Source: Bryobacterales bacterium
GTDB lineage: Bacteria > Acidobacteriota > Terriglobia > Bryobacterales > UBA6623
NCBI GenBank assembly: GCA_028819235.1
Contig: JAPPMC010000196.1
Span: forward strand, 1 to 34,353
Reading direction: 5' to 3'
DNA length: 34,353 bases
Shown: positions 8,451 through 16,811 of the stretch, piece after piece
Position numbering within the stretch: the stretch's first letter is position 1
How the letters are laid out: each line of letters opens with the position of its first letter
Position numbers and translations under genes: made by a program
The notes under the pieces: generated by a model
What the model was told of the DNA's origin: nothing
The model's input: the letters and a program-made list of their open reading frames with translations, nothing else
Database searches by the model: none

Positions 8451-9842
8451 TCAAGGCGATCGTCCCGTTTTGTTGCGTAGCGCGCCCCCTAGCAGCACAC
8501 TGGCGGCGTAGACTGCGGCTCCGGCCGCAATCCCCGCGGGCACCGGCTGCAGCAGGGATCCTTCGCTGCCGCCCAGCCATGAAGAGGCCGCAGCTGCGGC
8601 GAGCGAGCAGCAGATCGAGGCCAGCGCGGTCGGCTGGCCGCCGCGCTTGGAGAACAGACCGGCGAGCAGCGGGACGAAGAGCGTCAGCGTGAGGAGGCTG
8701 TAGAAGAAGCTCAGCGCCGACAGCACCGACTGGAACCAGTTGGCCAGCGCGATGGCGCCGAGGCCCGCCAGCACTGCCGAAGCCCTTGCCAAAGTCACCA
8801 GCGCGGCGTCGCCCACCCTGCGCCGGGCAAGTGGCGCCAGGATGTCCTTGCTCAGGGACGTAGAGAACATGAACAGCACTGCGTCTGCGGAGCTGAGCTC
8901 TGCGGACAATAGGGCCGCCAGCATCAGACCTCCCAGCCAGACGGGCGCGACGTCCGTGAACAGCCGGATCAGTGCTTCGCCGGTGTCGGGCAGTTCCGGG
9001 AAGTGCACGCGAGCAAGCATGCCGAGAAGCACCGGCAGGACCGAGAAGCCCAGCAGCGCCGCCCCTTGGATGCCTACGCCAACGCGCACGGCACGCTCGT
9101 CGCGGGCGCCGAAGAGCCGCTGGACCAGCCCGGGAGAGACGATGAATGCTGGCGCGAGCGTCAGGACCAGATCGACGGTGCCGGGGCCCGTCACCGAGAG
9201 CCAGGCTTCGCCCGGAGCAGCCGCCTGCACGGCCGGCCAGCCGCCGCTGACCCGCAGCATCCAGGGCACGGCGGCGAGGAAGGCGGCTAGCTTGACCGCG
9301 ACCTGCAGCGCGTTGACGTGGGCTGCCGAGCGCAAGCCGCCCATTGCGAAGTACGCCGTTGCGATGCTCCCCGCGAGCGCCGTTCCCCAGTGCTTGGGAA
9401 GGCCCGCAACACCCTGCAGAACCAAGCCCGCGGCGATGATCTGGCCGGCAAGAATGGCGGGGCTGCCGATCAGCAGGATTGCGGCCACCGACAGGCGGGT
9501 CGTCCGTCCGTAGCGCAGTTCCAGGAAGTCGCCGACTGTGAGGATTCCGCGCGCACGCGCCAGTCGGTACAGCGGCGGCCCCGCCAGCAGCGCCAGGACG
9601 ATAGAGCCAAGACCGGCGGAGCCGACCCACCACCAGGCCGAGAGCCCGGTAGCGTAGCCGAACTCGGCTGCGCCCACAGTGCTACCGGCTCCCAAGTTCG
9701 CGGCGAAGAACGTCACGAAGATCATGCTGGGCGGCAGGCTCCTGCCGGCCACGAAGAAGTCTTCTGCGGCGTGCGCACGCCTCGAAGCCCAGACGCCGAC
9801 CGCCAGCAGTGCAAGGCAATAGGCGCCCACGAGGGTCAGCAC
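8451..9842 (-). CDS. Sodium:solute symporter family protein (463 aa)
   Basis: Second SSS-family inner-membrane transporter, clearly different in sequence and shorter than its downstream neighbour. Family landmarks are AEDFFVAGRSLP after TM1, FFAANLGAGSTVGAAEFGYA in TM2, and DFLELRYGRTTRL. About twelve or thirteen hydrophobic segments are visible. The start is taken as GTG at 9842 (VLTLVGAYCLALLAVGVWA). An AAGG-containing stretch lies roughly a dozen bases upstream, which is long for a Shine-Dalgarno, so the exact start is uncertain. It is the first gene of a two-gene transporter operon and is divergent from the PHP-ATPase cassette. The substrate is unknown. The pentose-releasing GH51 enzymes a few kilobases away hint at sugars, but this is only contextual. 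Confidence 0.92.
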   Translation of the reverse strand: MLTLVGAYCLALLAVGVWASRRAHAAEDFFVAGRSLPPSMIFVTFFAANLGAGSTVGAAEFGYATGLSAWWWVGSAGLGSIVLALLAGPPLYRLARARGILTVGDFLELRYGRTTRLSVAAILLIGSPAILAGQIIAAGLVLQGVAGLPKHWGTALAGSIATAYFAMGGLRSAAHVNALQVAVKLAAFLAAVPWMLRVSGGWPAVQAAAPGEAWLSVTGPGTVDLVLTLAPAFIVSPGLVQRLFGARDERAVRVGVGIQGAALLGFSVLPVLLGMLARVHFPELPDTGEALIRLFTDVAPVWLGGLMLAALLSAELSSADAVLFMFSTSLSKDILAPLARRRVGDAALVTLARASAVLAGLGAIALANWFQSVLSALSFFYSLLTLTLFVPLLAGLFSKRGGQPTALASICCSLAAAAASSWLGGSEGSLLQPVPAGIAAGAAVYAASVLLGGALRNKTGRSP

Positions 9843-10325
9843 AGCCGCTATTGTCCCTTCACCGGCAATCGGTTCAGTCGTCGATGCTCGCCTCCGGCAT
9901 CCGGCCTAGGCCCACCTCATTGGCATTGGCGAGGACGCGCGGGCCTAACGGTCGTAGGGGGTGCTTGCCGGACGGCGCACGCCCATTCAGCTTCCAGATC
10001 GGCGCGGAGAACTTGCCCGGGCCTTTCCGCTGCACCGAGAATGCGTGGGCTACCACAAGGCGCGTCGACCCGGACGGCCGGAACCGCTCCCCCGAAACGC
10101 GACTCCTCGTACAGCAACCAACGTGCACTGGCTGCGGCTCCACTAGGTACGGTTGCCGAAGAACCTGCACCAGATGGCCACGGCGAAGCTCCGACAGCTC
10201 TGCATTCTCTCGGCCTTGTCGTACACTCGGATCAGCATGACCCGAATGCTGCTACGAACGGTGTCGGAACTGGTAGCGCGGCCGAACCGAATATCGAGGG
10301 AGGCAGTGCGATCGGGAGTGGGACG
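9843..10325. other. Divergent intergenic region between symporters and PHP-ATPase cassette
   Basis: About 480 bases that must hold promoters for both the leftward symporter pair and the rightward cassette. No convincing -35/-10 pair was found. Short open frames exist on both strands (9874-10170 minus; 10174-10329 plus) without recognisable similarity. The long plus frame feeding into the PHP-ATPase is antisense to the symporter for much of its upstream part and is not coding. Base composition changes from GC-rich to AT-richer across this gap, so the left boundary of an acquired segment probably lies here. Confidence 0.5.
10314..10318 (+). promoter_or_regulatory. Ribosome binding site selecting the GTG start of the PHP-ATPase
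   Basis: GGGAG stands 7 bases before the GTG at 10326. The family core begins just after this point (WWRFDFHAHTPAS), so this site and GTG define the start better than any upstream codon. Confidence 0.55.
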
Positions 10326-13097
10326 GTGAAGGGGAACCACTTTGGCGCCCGGTGGTGGCGATTCGATTTCCACGCGCATACACCTGCTTCGTACGATTAC
10401 GGGAAGGGGTCTCAACAGGAAACACTCAGACGCCTTCACCCCCGGCAATGGCTCCTTTCTTTCATGTGCAACAAGATTGACTGCGTCGCCATCACGGATC
10501 ACAATGTGGCCGATTGGATCGATAGGCTAAAAGACGCATACTCGCATCTCCAAGATGAGGCTCCCGCCGATTTCCGGCCACTCTACCTGTTTCCAGGTGT
10601 GGAGATCAGCGTCTATGGAAATGTACATTTGCTGGCAATTTTTGATCCTGACTTCAGTGCATCCGATGTTACACGTTTTCTCGGTGCCGCAGGACTTCAG
10701 CGAAGCCGCCCGAACTCCAACCACCACCGCACGGAAAAGACCCTACCAGAAGTATCCCGATTGATATGTGACCGAAACGGAATCGCGATCCCGGCCCATG
10801 TGGACAAGAAGAATGGTGTGTTTCACACTGCTCATCAAGCTTCCTTCTCAACGCTAGCTAATTGCCGCCATATTCATGCGATTGAAGTCGTTGATCAAGG
10901 TTTTCTAGAGACCGACAACTTGGAGCCATTACTACGCTCTAAGCCTGCCGTTCTGGGATCTGACAGTCATCATCCTAGTGGTGCCGCTGGACAGAGGTTT
11001 CCAGGTAGCCAATTCACTTGGGTGAAGATGGGAACTCCATCGATCGAAGGTCTGCGGCTTGCACTATTGGATAGTTTTCCTCTCTCAATCCAACGCAGTG
11101 ATGCACGTCAAGATAACCCGAATGTAAGCCCAAACGTGTTCATTAAGGAACTCTCGATCACCAATGCTCAGTACGCTGGCCGAGGCGCCACACTCAGCGT
11201 TCGTTTCAGTCCTTGGTTGACAGCGATCATCGGCGGTCGAGGGACAGGGAAGTCGACACTGGTGGAAATGATGCGAATCTGCCTACGGAGGGAAGACGAA
11301 ATCCCGGCAATGTTGAAGCAGTCTCTGAAGAGATTCGTCCGTGTTCCAAAGTCACGGTCCGATTCGGGCGCACTAACGGGAGACACTTGTATCGACCTGA
11401 TCATTGAAAAAGAGTCTACGACGTATCGGTTACAATGGGACACCAAAGGAATGACTCCTGCAATTAGCAGACTCGGAGATGCAAATCGGTGGATCTCCGA
11501 GCCAGGAGAGATCAGAAATCGGTTCAGGATTAGGCTGTTTAGCCAGCGACAGATCCTAGAATTGGCGAACGATCCACATTCAATACTTCAAATGGTCGAC
11601 GAATCTGAAGCGGTAAACGGGACAGATTTCCGCAACCGACAGGATAAGCTCCAGACGACATTTCTGAGCTTACGAAGCCAAATCCGCAAGCTCAATAGCA
11701 ACACGACAAGACGAAATAGACTCCTAGGAGAGCTAGCGGATATTGAGCAAAAGATTCGAATCATTGAACAAGGAAAGAAGCAGGAGGTCCTTGTGACACA
11801 CCGAAGGATTCGACGTCAATCTGTGATTCTGAAGAGACTACACAAAGAACTGATCCAGACTGTCAACGACATTCGAGCATTGGCCGAAGAAGCAGAGCCA
11901 GCAAACGTGCCAGAAGATGCCTTCTGCAAGACCGATCTAGGTGAATTGAAAGCACTTCAATGGTATATCGAAGCAACACAGGCACAGTCTGCAACGGCAA
12001 ACAATCTGCGCAATACAGCGGACAATCTAGAAGTGCTTATCAAAAAATGGAAGTCTGGAATGAGCCAAACCTATAGGAACACAAGATCCAGAGCAAAGCG
12101 TCGATTTCGCGAATTGAGTGAGCGTTTCTCAAGAGCGGGAATTCGTGGCCCCGACCAGTATGTTAGTTTGCTTCAACGCAGGCAAGCTCTTCAACAGGAC
12201 TCAGAGCAACTTGAGAGGGACCGAGATACAGTAGTGGAACTTCGTGAGGCGGCCAAGAAGGCCATCTTAGACTTGGTCCGTTTACGGAAAGAATGGAACT
12301 CGAAGAGGGAATCCTTCCTCAAGGATATTCTGCGAGAGAACAAACATGTACAGGTAGAGATTGTCCCTTTCGGCAGAGGTCCGCACGAGCAAGAGCCGGG
12401 ATTCAGAAGCGTACTGCAACGTGAAGACGGAAGACTTTCGGACTACATCCTTAGCAGGGATGGATCTAGGGGACTTCTCGCAGATCTATATCGGGACTTG
12501 CCGAGAAGCGGTTCGGGTCGAGCGGAGGAACTATTGAGCCGAGTCTCGCAGTTGAAGAAACGCATTCGGCAAAGCCACAAAGCGAGCGGGAAGTCGTGGC
12601 TTCATCAGCACATCAACAAGCTTCAACCCGAACAGATTGATCGCATCGAACTTTGGTGTCCGTCAGACAGTGTCAAAGTAAGCTTCAAACGGCCTGATGG
12701 GCAGACGTGGTCGCCGATTGATGGTGGGTCACCTGGGCAACAGTCTGCAGCGCTTTTGGCTCTCATCCTTGCAGACGGCACTGAGCCACTGATTTTGGAC
12801 CAACCCGAAGACGACTTAGACAATCGGTTGGTCTCCGACTTGATTGTGCGGCAGGTTAGGAGGATCAAGCGTGTCCGTCAGATCATCGTAGTGACACACA
12901 ACCCAAACATCGTAGTGAATGGAGACGCGGAAGGCGTTGTTGAGATGGACTTCAGAAAAGGCCAGTGTGTAGTTGTCAGAGAGGGCACAGGTTGCTTGCA
13001 AGATCGAGGTACTCGAAACACCATATGCAGAGTGATGGAAGGTGGAATTGACGCATTTGAAGCACGGCATAAGCGACTTGCAATCACAGAGCGGTGA
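10326..13097 (+). CDS. PHP-domain / SMC-like ATPase fusion (TrlF/Ppl-like)
   Basis: A 923-aa fusion. The N-terminal PHP metal-dependent phosphoesterase shows HxH in FDFHAHTPAS (His16/His18), AITDHN, AIPAHVDK and GSDSHHPSG, a full set of metal ligands. It is followed by an SMC/Rad50-like ATPase with Walker A GGRGTGKS (residues 303-310), an extended coiled-coil middle (~430-700, e.g. LLGELADIEQKIRIIEQGKK), an ABC-type signature GSPGQQSAA (~801), Walker B PLILDQPEDDLD (~822-832) and the switch VVTHNPN. The order matches proteins recalled as TrlF-family AAA-like ATPases and resembles the PHP-ATPase defence gene Ppl. It probably acts on nucleic acid or nucleotides in the cytoplasm during phage or DNA stress, which is an inference. 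The gene is AT-richer than its neighbours and lies one base from the AlbA_2 gene. Confidence 0.9.
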   Translation: MKGNHFGARWWRFDFHAHTPASYDYGKGSQQETLRRLHPRQWLLSFMCNKIDCVAITDHNVADWIDRLKDAYSHLQDEAPADFRPLYLFPGVEISVYGNVHLLAIFDPDFSASDVTRFLGAAGLQRSRPNSNHHRTEKTLPEVSRLICDRNGIAIPAHVDKKNGVFHTAHQASFSTLANCRHIHAIEVVDQGFLETDNLEPLLRSKPAVLGSDSHHPSGAAGQRFPGSQFTWVKMGTPSIEGLRLALLDSFPLSIQRSDARQDNPNVSPNVFIKELSITNAQYAGRGATLSVRFSPWLTAIIGGRGTGKSTLVEMMRICLRREDEIPAMLKQSLKRFVRVPKSRSDSGALTGDTCIDLIIEKESTTYRLQWDTKGMTPAISRLGDANRWISEPGEIRNRFRIRLFSQRQILELANDPHSILQMVDESEAVNGTDFRNRQDKLQTTFLSLRSQIRKLNSNTTRRNRLLGELADIEQKIRIIEQGKKQEVLVTHRRIRRQSVILKRLHKELIQTVNDIRALAEEAEPANVPEDAFCKTDLGELKALQWYIEATQAQSATANNLRNTADNLEVLIKKWKSGMSQTYRNTRSRAKRRFRELSERFSRAGIRGPDQYVSLLQRRQALQQDSEQLERDRDTVVELREAAKKAILDLVRLRKEWNSKRESFLKDILRENKHVQVEIVPFGRGPHEQEPGFRSVLQREDGRLSDYILSRDGSRGLLADLYRDLPRSGSGRAEELLSRVSQLKKRIRQSHKASGKSWLHQHINKLQPEQIDRIELWCPSDSVKVSFKRPDGQTWSPIDGGSPGQQSAALLALILADGTEPLILDQPEDDLDNRLVSDLIVRQVRRIKRVRQIIVVTHNPNIVVNGDAEGVVEMDFRKGQCVVVREGTGCLQDRGTRNTICRVMEGGIDAFEARHKRLAITER

Positions 13098-13098
13098 T

Positions 13099-14364
13099 AT
13101 GGTTACTACTAGAGAGGTTCTCGAAGAAATCTCGGGTGGTGAAGACTCGCACCTCGAATTCAAGGAAGTGAGATTGCGTGGAGATAGAGTGATATCCCCG
13201 GATCCTAAGGCACTCGCAGACGAACTTGCGGCATTCGGAAACGCACGAGGTGGCAGACTGATCCTCGGTGTTGAGGATGGCACTAGAGAGATCTTGGGAA
13301 TCCCGAGGGAGAATCTAGACGCTGTTGAACAAATCGTGGCAGAAGTGGCACACGACAGGATCGACCCGCCGCTGTTCATCACAACGCAGAAGCTAGCAAT
13401 CCCAAGCCTTGGAGGTACTTCAACGAAGTTGATCTTACGGATTGAGGTGCCTCGCAGTCCATCCGTCCATCGGAGCCCTCGTGGCTACCTAGTGCGCTCT
13501 GGGTCGTCCAAACGAGTAGTGTCGCATGACCAACTTGTGAGGCTCATCTACCAGAAGGACCACGCGCGGCGAGTGCGGTTCGACGAGACAGGAGTCCGCG
13601 GGACAACTGAGGCCCATCTTGACCCTGAGCTCACGGGTCGGTTTCGAACATCGCGGACCAGCGACTCGGATTCCACGCTCGCGAGGAAACTGGGCATGAC
13701 TGCCACCGGCGAGTCTGGTGGGACGCGGCTAACGGTCGCGGGTGTGCTGATGGGTACGAAGAGGCCCGACCGATGGCTACCTCAGGCATTCGTGCAAGCC
13801 GTCGCCTACCGGGGCGACAGCATATCTGCGTCCATGGAACATAGAAACTATCAGCTGGATGCTAGGGACATTCGCGGCCCGTTGGATTCTCAGGTGGCTG
13901 GAGCATGCCGCTTTGTTGCTCAGAACCAACGGATCGCTGGGCGAAAGACGCTGGGAAGAGAAGACATTCCGCAATACGACATGACTGCGGTCTTCGAGGC
14001 GGTGGTCAACGCTATCGCGCACCGGGATTACTTGGTGTCTGCATCAAAGATCAGGTTGCGCATGTTCCGAAACCGACTCGAACTCTACAGCCCCGGGGCA
14101 CTTGCGAACACCATTACGTTGGATTCGCTTGCGTATCGGCAGGCGACCCGGAACGAAGCCGTGACCAGCCTACTTGCAAAGTGCAGGATTCCGGAATCCA
14201 TCCCGGGCCTGCGCACGACTCGAAGGACCCTCATGGACCGCAGAGGGGAGGGCGTTCCGGTGATTCTGGAACGCAGCGAGCGGCTCTCTGGGCGGAGACC
14301 GGTCTACCGGCTGATCGACGGGGCCGAACTTCAGCTCACAATTCACGCGGCGTCTGCGGACTAG
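13099..14364 (+). CDS. AlbA_2 (Schlafen-type) protein with probable GHKL-like C-terminal domain
   Basis: A 421-aa protein with an N-terminal AlbA_2 putative nucleic-acid-binding domain: EDSHLEFKEVR at ~14-24, LADELAAFGNARGGRLILGVED at ~37-58, then GYLVRSGSSKRVV. The C-terminal half has EAVVNAIAHRDY followed by RLELYSPGAL, as in HATPase_c_4/RecG-like C-terminal domains often fused to AlbA_2; the Asn in AVVNA fits the GHKL N-box. The ATG at 13099 follows the ATPase stop after one base, so translation is coupled. An ATG at 13042 is open but lies inside the upstream gene. The role is likely regulatory or effector partner of the PHP-ATPase, possibly transcription control. Base composition rises from about 47% GC at its start to about 67% at its end in sampled 60-base stretches. 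Confidence 0.87.
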   Translation: MVTTREVLEEISGGEDSHLEFKEVRLRGDRVISPDPKALADELAAFGNARGGRLILGVEDGTREILGIPRENLDAVEQIVAEVAHDRIDPPLFITTQKLAIPSLGGTSTKLILRIEVPRSPSVHRSPRGYLVRSGSSKRVVSHDQLVRLIYQKDHARRVRFDETGVRGTTEAHLDPELTGRFRTSRTSDSDSTLARKLGMTATGESGGTRLTVAGVLMGTKRPDRWLPQAFVQAVAYRGDSISASMEHRNYQLDARDIRGPLDSQVAGACRFVAQNQRIAGRKTLGREDIPQYDMTAVFEAVVNAIAHRDYLVSASKIRLRMFRNRLELYSPGALANTITLDSLAYRQATRNEAVTSLLAKCRIPESIPGLRTTRRTLMDRRGEGVPVILERSERLSGRRPVYRLIDGAELQLTIHAASAD

Positions 14365-14421
14365 GCGCAGGAGCCCGACTGCAAGAGGTTCGTAGTGTGC
14401 TCCGTCCTCGCTCAGAGACCG

Positions 14422-14439
14422 CTTTGCTGCAGCGCAAAG
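14422..14439. terminator. Possible bidirectional hairpin between convergent genes
   Basis: CTTTGC and GCAAAG pair perfectly around a 6-base loop in the 83-base gap between the AlbA_2 gene and the convergent GH51 gene. There is no T-run on either side, so it is only a candidate terminator. Confidence 0.3.
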
Positions 14440-14447
14440 GGGCGGTG

Positions 14448-16634
14448 CTAGATTGTGCCGAGCCGGATGACGGTCACCGAGAACGCGGGAAACTCGTGAA
14501 CAAACTCCGGCTCGCGAATCTGGATGGCGGAGTCGCGTAACCCAACAACGTCTGGCTCCGAGAACGTGTTGTGCGCGTCCAGTCCAGACGCTGTAACGGT
14601 CTGGACTATGGCCTCACCACGCAGTTGGTCGGCGAGCCCTTGCACTTTAACCGCTGCCGCCACGGGATGCTCCGAGGAGTTGACCACCTTGATGTACAGT
14701 TTGTCGCCTGCGTCGCTGGCCGTGGCCGATACGTCCAAGACCGGTACGGAGACGCCTAGGTCGGAACCCTCAGGGTCGTGGAAGACCTCGCACTCGACAT
14801 TGGCCCGCAGGCTCCAGTCGCCGCGGTTGCCGGTGTATGCCTCGATCACCGAGTAGGTCGCCGTCGTGAAGACGCCATGGCGGCTCGCTTGGATCACCCC
14901 TCCCGGCCACCCGTTGACCAAGTCCGAGACGGCGCTCATACGGATCAGGTCCCCCTGCCGTTCGAAGACGTTCATCAGCCGCGCGCCGTATAGCGCGGAT
15001 TCGATCGTGTGCTGGCGGGGGGTTCCGAACGTGGTGTTCCACTCGTTCAGCGCCACTCCGATGTCCCGCCCGGGCACGATTTCCCTGATCATGGACCGAA
15101 CGCTGCCGTACAGCTGCTCGTAAACTAGGGGTCTGGCCATCAGTGCACCGAAACCCGCAGGGTCGTCAGGTTTGGGGCGGTAGTGGTGGATCGAAAGCAG
15201 GTCGATCTCGCCGCCGATCTCCCGCAGCACGGTTCGGTTCCAGTCCGGATTCTCGTCCCCGACCGCGATGATCCGTATCGAGGGATCGACCGCCTTCATC
15301 GCGCGGATGTACCGACGCGCGTTGGCGGCATAGGTCTCCGCATCGGAGTGCCCGCGGACCCAGTCGCCCCAGATCTCGTTGCCGATCTCCCAGTACACGA
15401 CGCCGAACGGCTCGGGATGGCCGTCTCTGGCCCGCAGCGCGCCGAAGCGCGTGGACGCATCCCCATTGGCGTACTCAACCCAATTGGCGGCCTCTTCGGG
15501 CGACGCCGCCCGGGAGTCGTGCCGGATGTCCCTGCCAGAGGCCATCAGCCGAGTGGCTTCGCCCACCGTCGCACCGCGCCCTTGCAGGTTGACCACAATG
15601 TTGGGCTCCGCGCCCACGTTTGCGCAGAAACGCAAGTACTCGAGGGTGCCGAAGTCTGAGGGTTCCGGGTCGTCGTCCCACGACATGTTGACCCAGGTGG
15701 GTCGCTCGTCCCTGGGTCCTATACCCCACTCCCAGTGGTAGTCCTGCGCCACGTTGCCACCGGGCCACCTGACGAAGGCCGGCCGCAGCGCACGGATCTT
15801 CTCGAGCACGTCCGCCCGCACCCCGTCCACGGCGTCGTCGGGCATCAGAGACACCTGATCGATCCAGATTGCCCCGGTTCCATCGACCGTCAGGGCAAAC
15901 TTCGCATGCGGGTCCGGCTCGGCGATTTCAAGGTTGAACTCAAACCTCGCCCAGTCGGCCGGGATGTTCTCCAGTGTGTGGGCGGCGTAGACCCGCCCGC
16001 CGGAGCGCTGCTCTTCCAGCGAGACTCTGAGCGATCCCTCAAAAGGGCCCTCGGGGTCGACCCTCGTCCCAGACCGATTGACCCCGGTGGCGCGCAGCCA
16101 AACAGACCCACGGTAGGTGACGCCGCCCCGCAGCGGGATGTTCGCTTGGTAGATTCCGTGTCCCCGCTGTTCCGGGAGCGTGTTGACGAGCACTTGGGCG
16201 CGATTCTCGAAGGTGGGCGGGAAGCCCTGCTCGCTCAGTCCCATGCGCACACCACCGAGTGCGAAGCCGTTGGCATGGTTGCGGGTGTCCGGGTAGCGCT
16301 CCCAGTAGTGGGCGGCCGCCGGCGGTGGCGCCAAGTCCTCGAATCCCCGATTGACGAGCAGCTCAGCCCACATTCCCTGCTTGATGTTCTCGAACATGAA
16401 CTCCGCGAATTGCCCATAGAGGAGCGCGCTTAAGGGATGGGTTCGGCTGGACGCGTCGACCTGGATTGTTGCCGCCTGCGCCTCCGGGGCACGAGAGGGG
16501 GAGCGACTGCCGCAGCCCGTAGCCACAGTGGCGAGTGCTAGAGCGCAAGCAGCCACAACCCCCTTGGCCGCAAGCGTGCCGAAGGTGCCGGACCTCAGGA
16601 AATCGCGTCGGCAATCGGCACAGGCGTTGGGCAT
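14448..16634 (-). CDS. GH51-type alpha-L-arabinofuranosidase, Tat-exported, possible lipoprotein
   Basis: Glycoside hydrolase releasing terminal L-arabinofuranose from arabinan or arabinoxylan-like glycans. From ATG 16634 it is 728 aa. The Tat signal CRRDFLRSG is followed by a hydrophobic stretch ending in ATGCGS, a weak lipobox, so it may be a membrane-anchored periplasmic or surface enzyme. LYGQFAEFMFEN opens the mature enzyme. A carbohydrate-binding-like beta domain (~150-250) is inserted before the barrel, as in large GH51 enzymes. The acid/base is Glu420 in WEIGNEIWG and the nucleophile is Glu531 in ALNEWNTTF. The upstream-extended frame to 16727 lacks signal-like features. It follows another GH51 gene on the same strand by 177 bases, so the two are probably expressed together. 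Close endoglucanase-like relatives are a less likely alternative. Confidence 0.9.
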   Translation of the reverse strand: MPNACADCRRDFLRSGTFGTLAAKGVVAACALALATVATGCGSRSPSRAPEAQAATIQVDASSRTHPLSALLYGQFAEFMFENIKQGMWAELLVNRGFEDLAPPPAAAHYWERYPDTRNHANGFALGGVRMGLSEQGFPPTFENRAQVLVNTLPEQRGHGIYQANIPLRGGVTYRGSVWLRATGVNRSGTRVDPEGPFEGSLRVSLEEQRSGGRVYAAHTLENIPADWARFEFNLEIAEPDPHAKFALTVDGTGAIWIDQVSLMPDDAVDGVRADVLEKIRALRPAFVRWPGGNVAQDYHWEWGIGPRDERPTWVNMSWDDDPEPSDFGTLEYLRFCANVGAEPNIVVNLQGRGATVGEATRLMASGRDIRHDSRAASPEEAANWVEYANGDASTRFGALRARDGHPEPFGVVYWEIGNEIWGDWVRGHSDAETYAANARRYIRAMKAVDPSIRIIAVGDENPDWNRTVLREIGGEIDLLSIHHYRPKPDDPAGFGALMARPLVYEQLYGSVRSMIREIVPGRDIGVALNEWNTTFGTPRQHTIESALYGARLMNVFERQGDLIRMSAVSDLVNGWPGGVIQASRHGVFTTATYSVIEAYTGNRGDWSLRANVECEVFHDPEGSDLGVSVPVLDVSATASDAGDKLYIKVVNSSEHPVAAAVKVQGLADQLRGEAIVQTVTASGLDAHNTFSEPDVVGLRDSAIQIREPEFVHEFPAFSVTVIRLGTI

Positions 16635-16811
16635 CGTGCGGGATCCGGGCGACGAATCGCACCGGAACGATATCACAGCGGCGCCACGAATCAGGGCTTG
16701 CCATGCGCTTGGCTGCAGGCGATCCAAGCGAACACACTGCAGGCCGACTCCGGTGTCGCGCCCACAGGTAGACCGACTGGCCCGGACAGACGGCGGCGGT
16801 GGTCCCGGTTC

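Noticed and set aside
7257..8480. Long plus-strand ORF of 407 aa opposite the first symporter
   Set aside because: It is His/Asp/Arg-rich, unlike any family, and exactly antisense to a clear SSS transporter; a high-GC shadow frame.
9874..10170. Minus-strand ORF of 98 aa in the divergent gap
   Set aside because: No recognisable similarity, no Shine-Dalgarno, and Arg/Pro/Gly-rich composition typical of a chance frame.
9318..10325. Upstream extension of the PHP-ATPase reading frame
   Set aside because: Much of it is antisense to the second symporter, and the family N-terminus begins right after GTG 10326.
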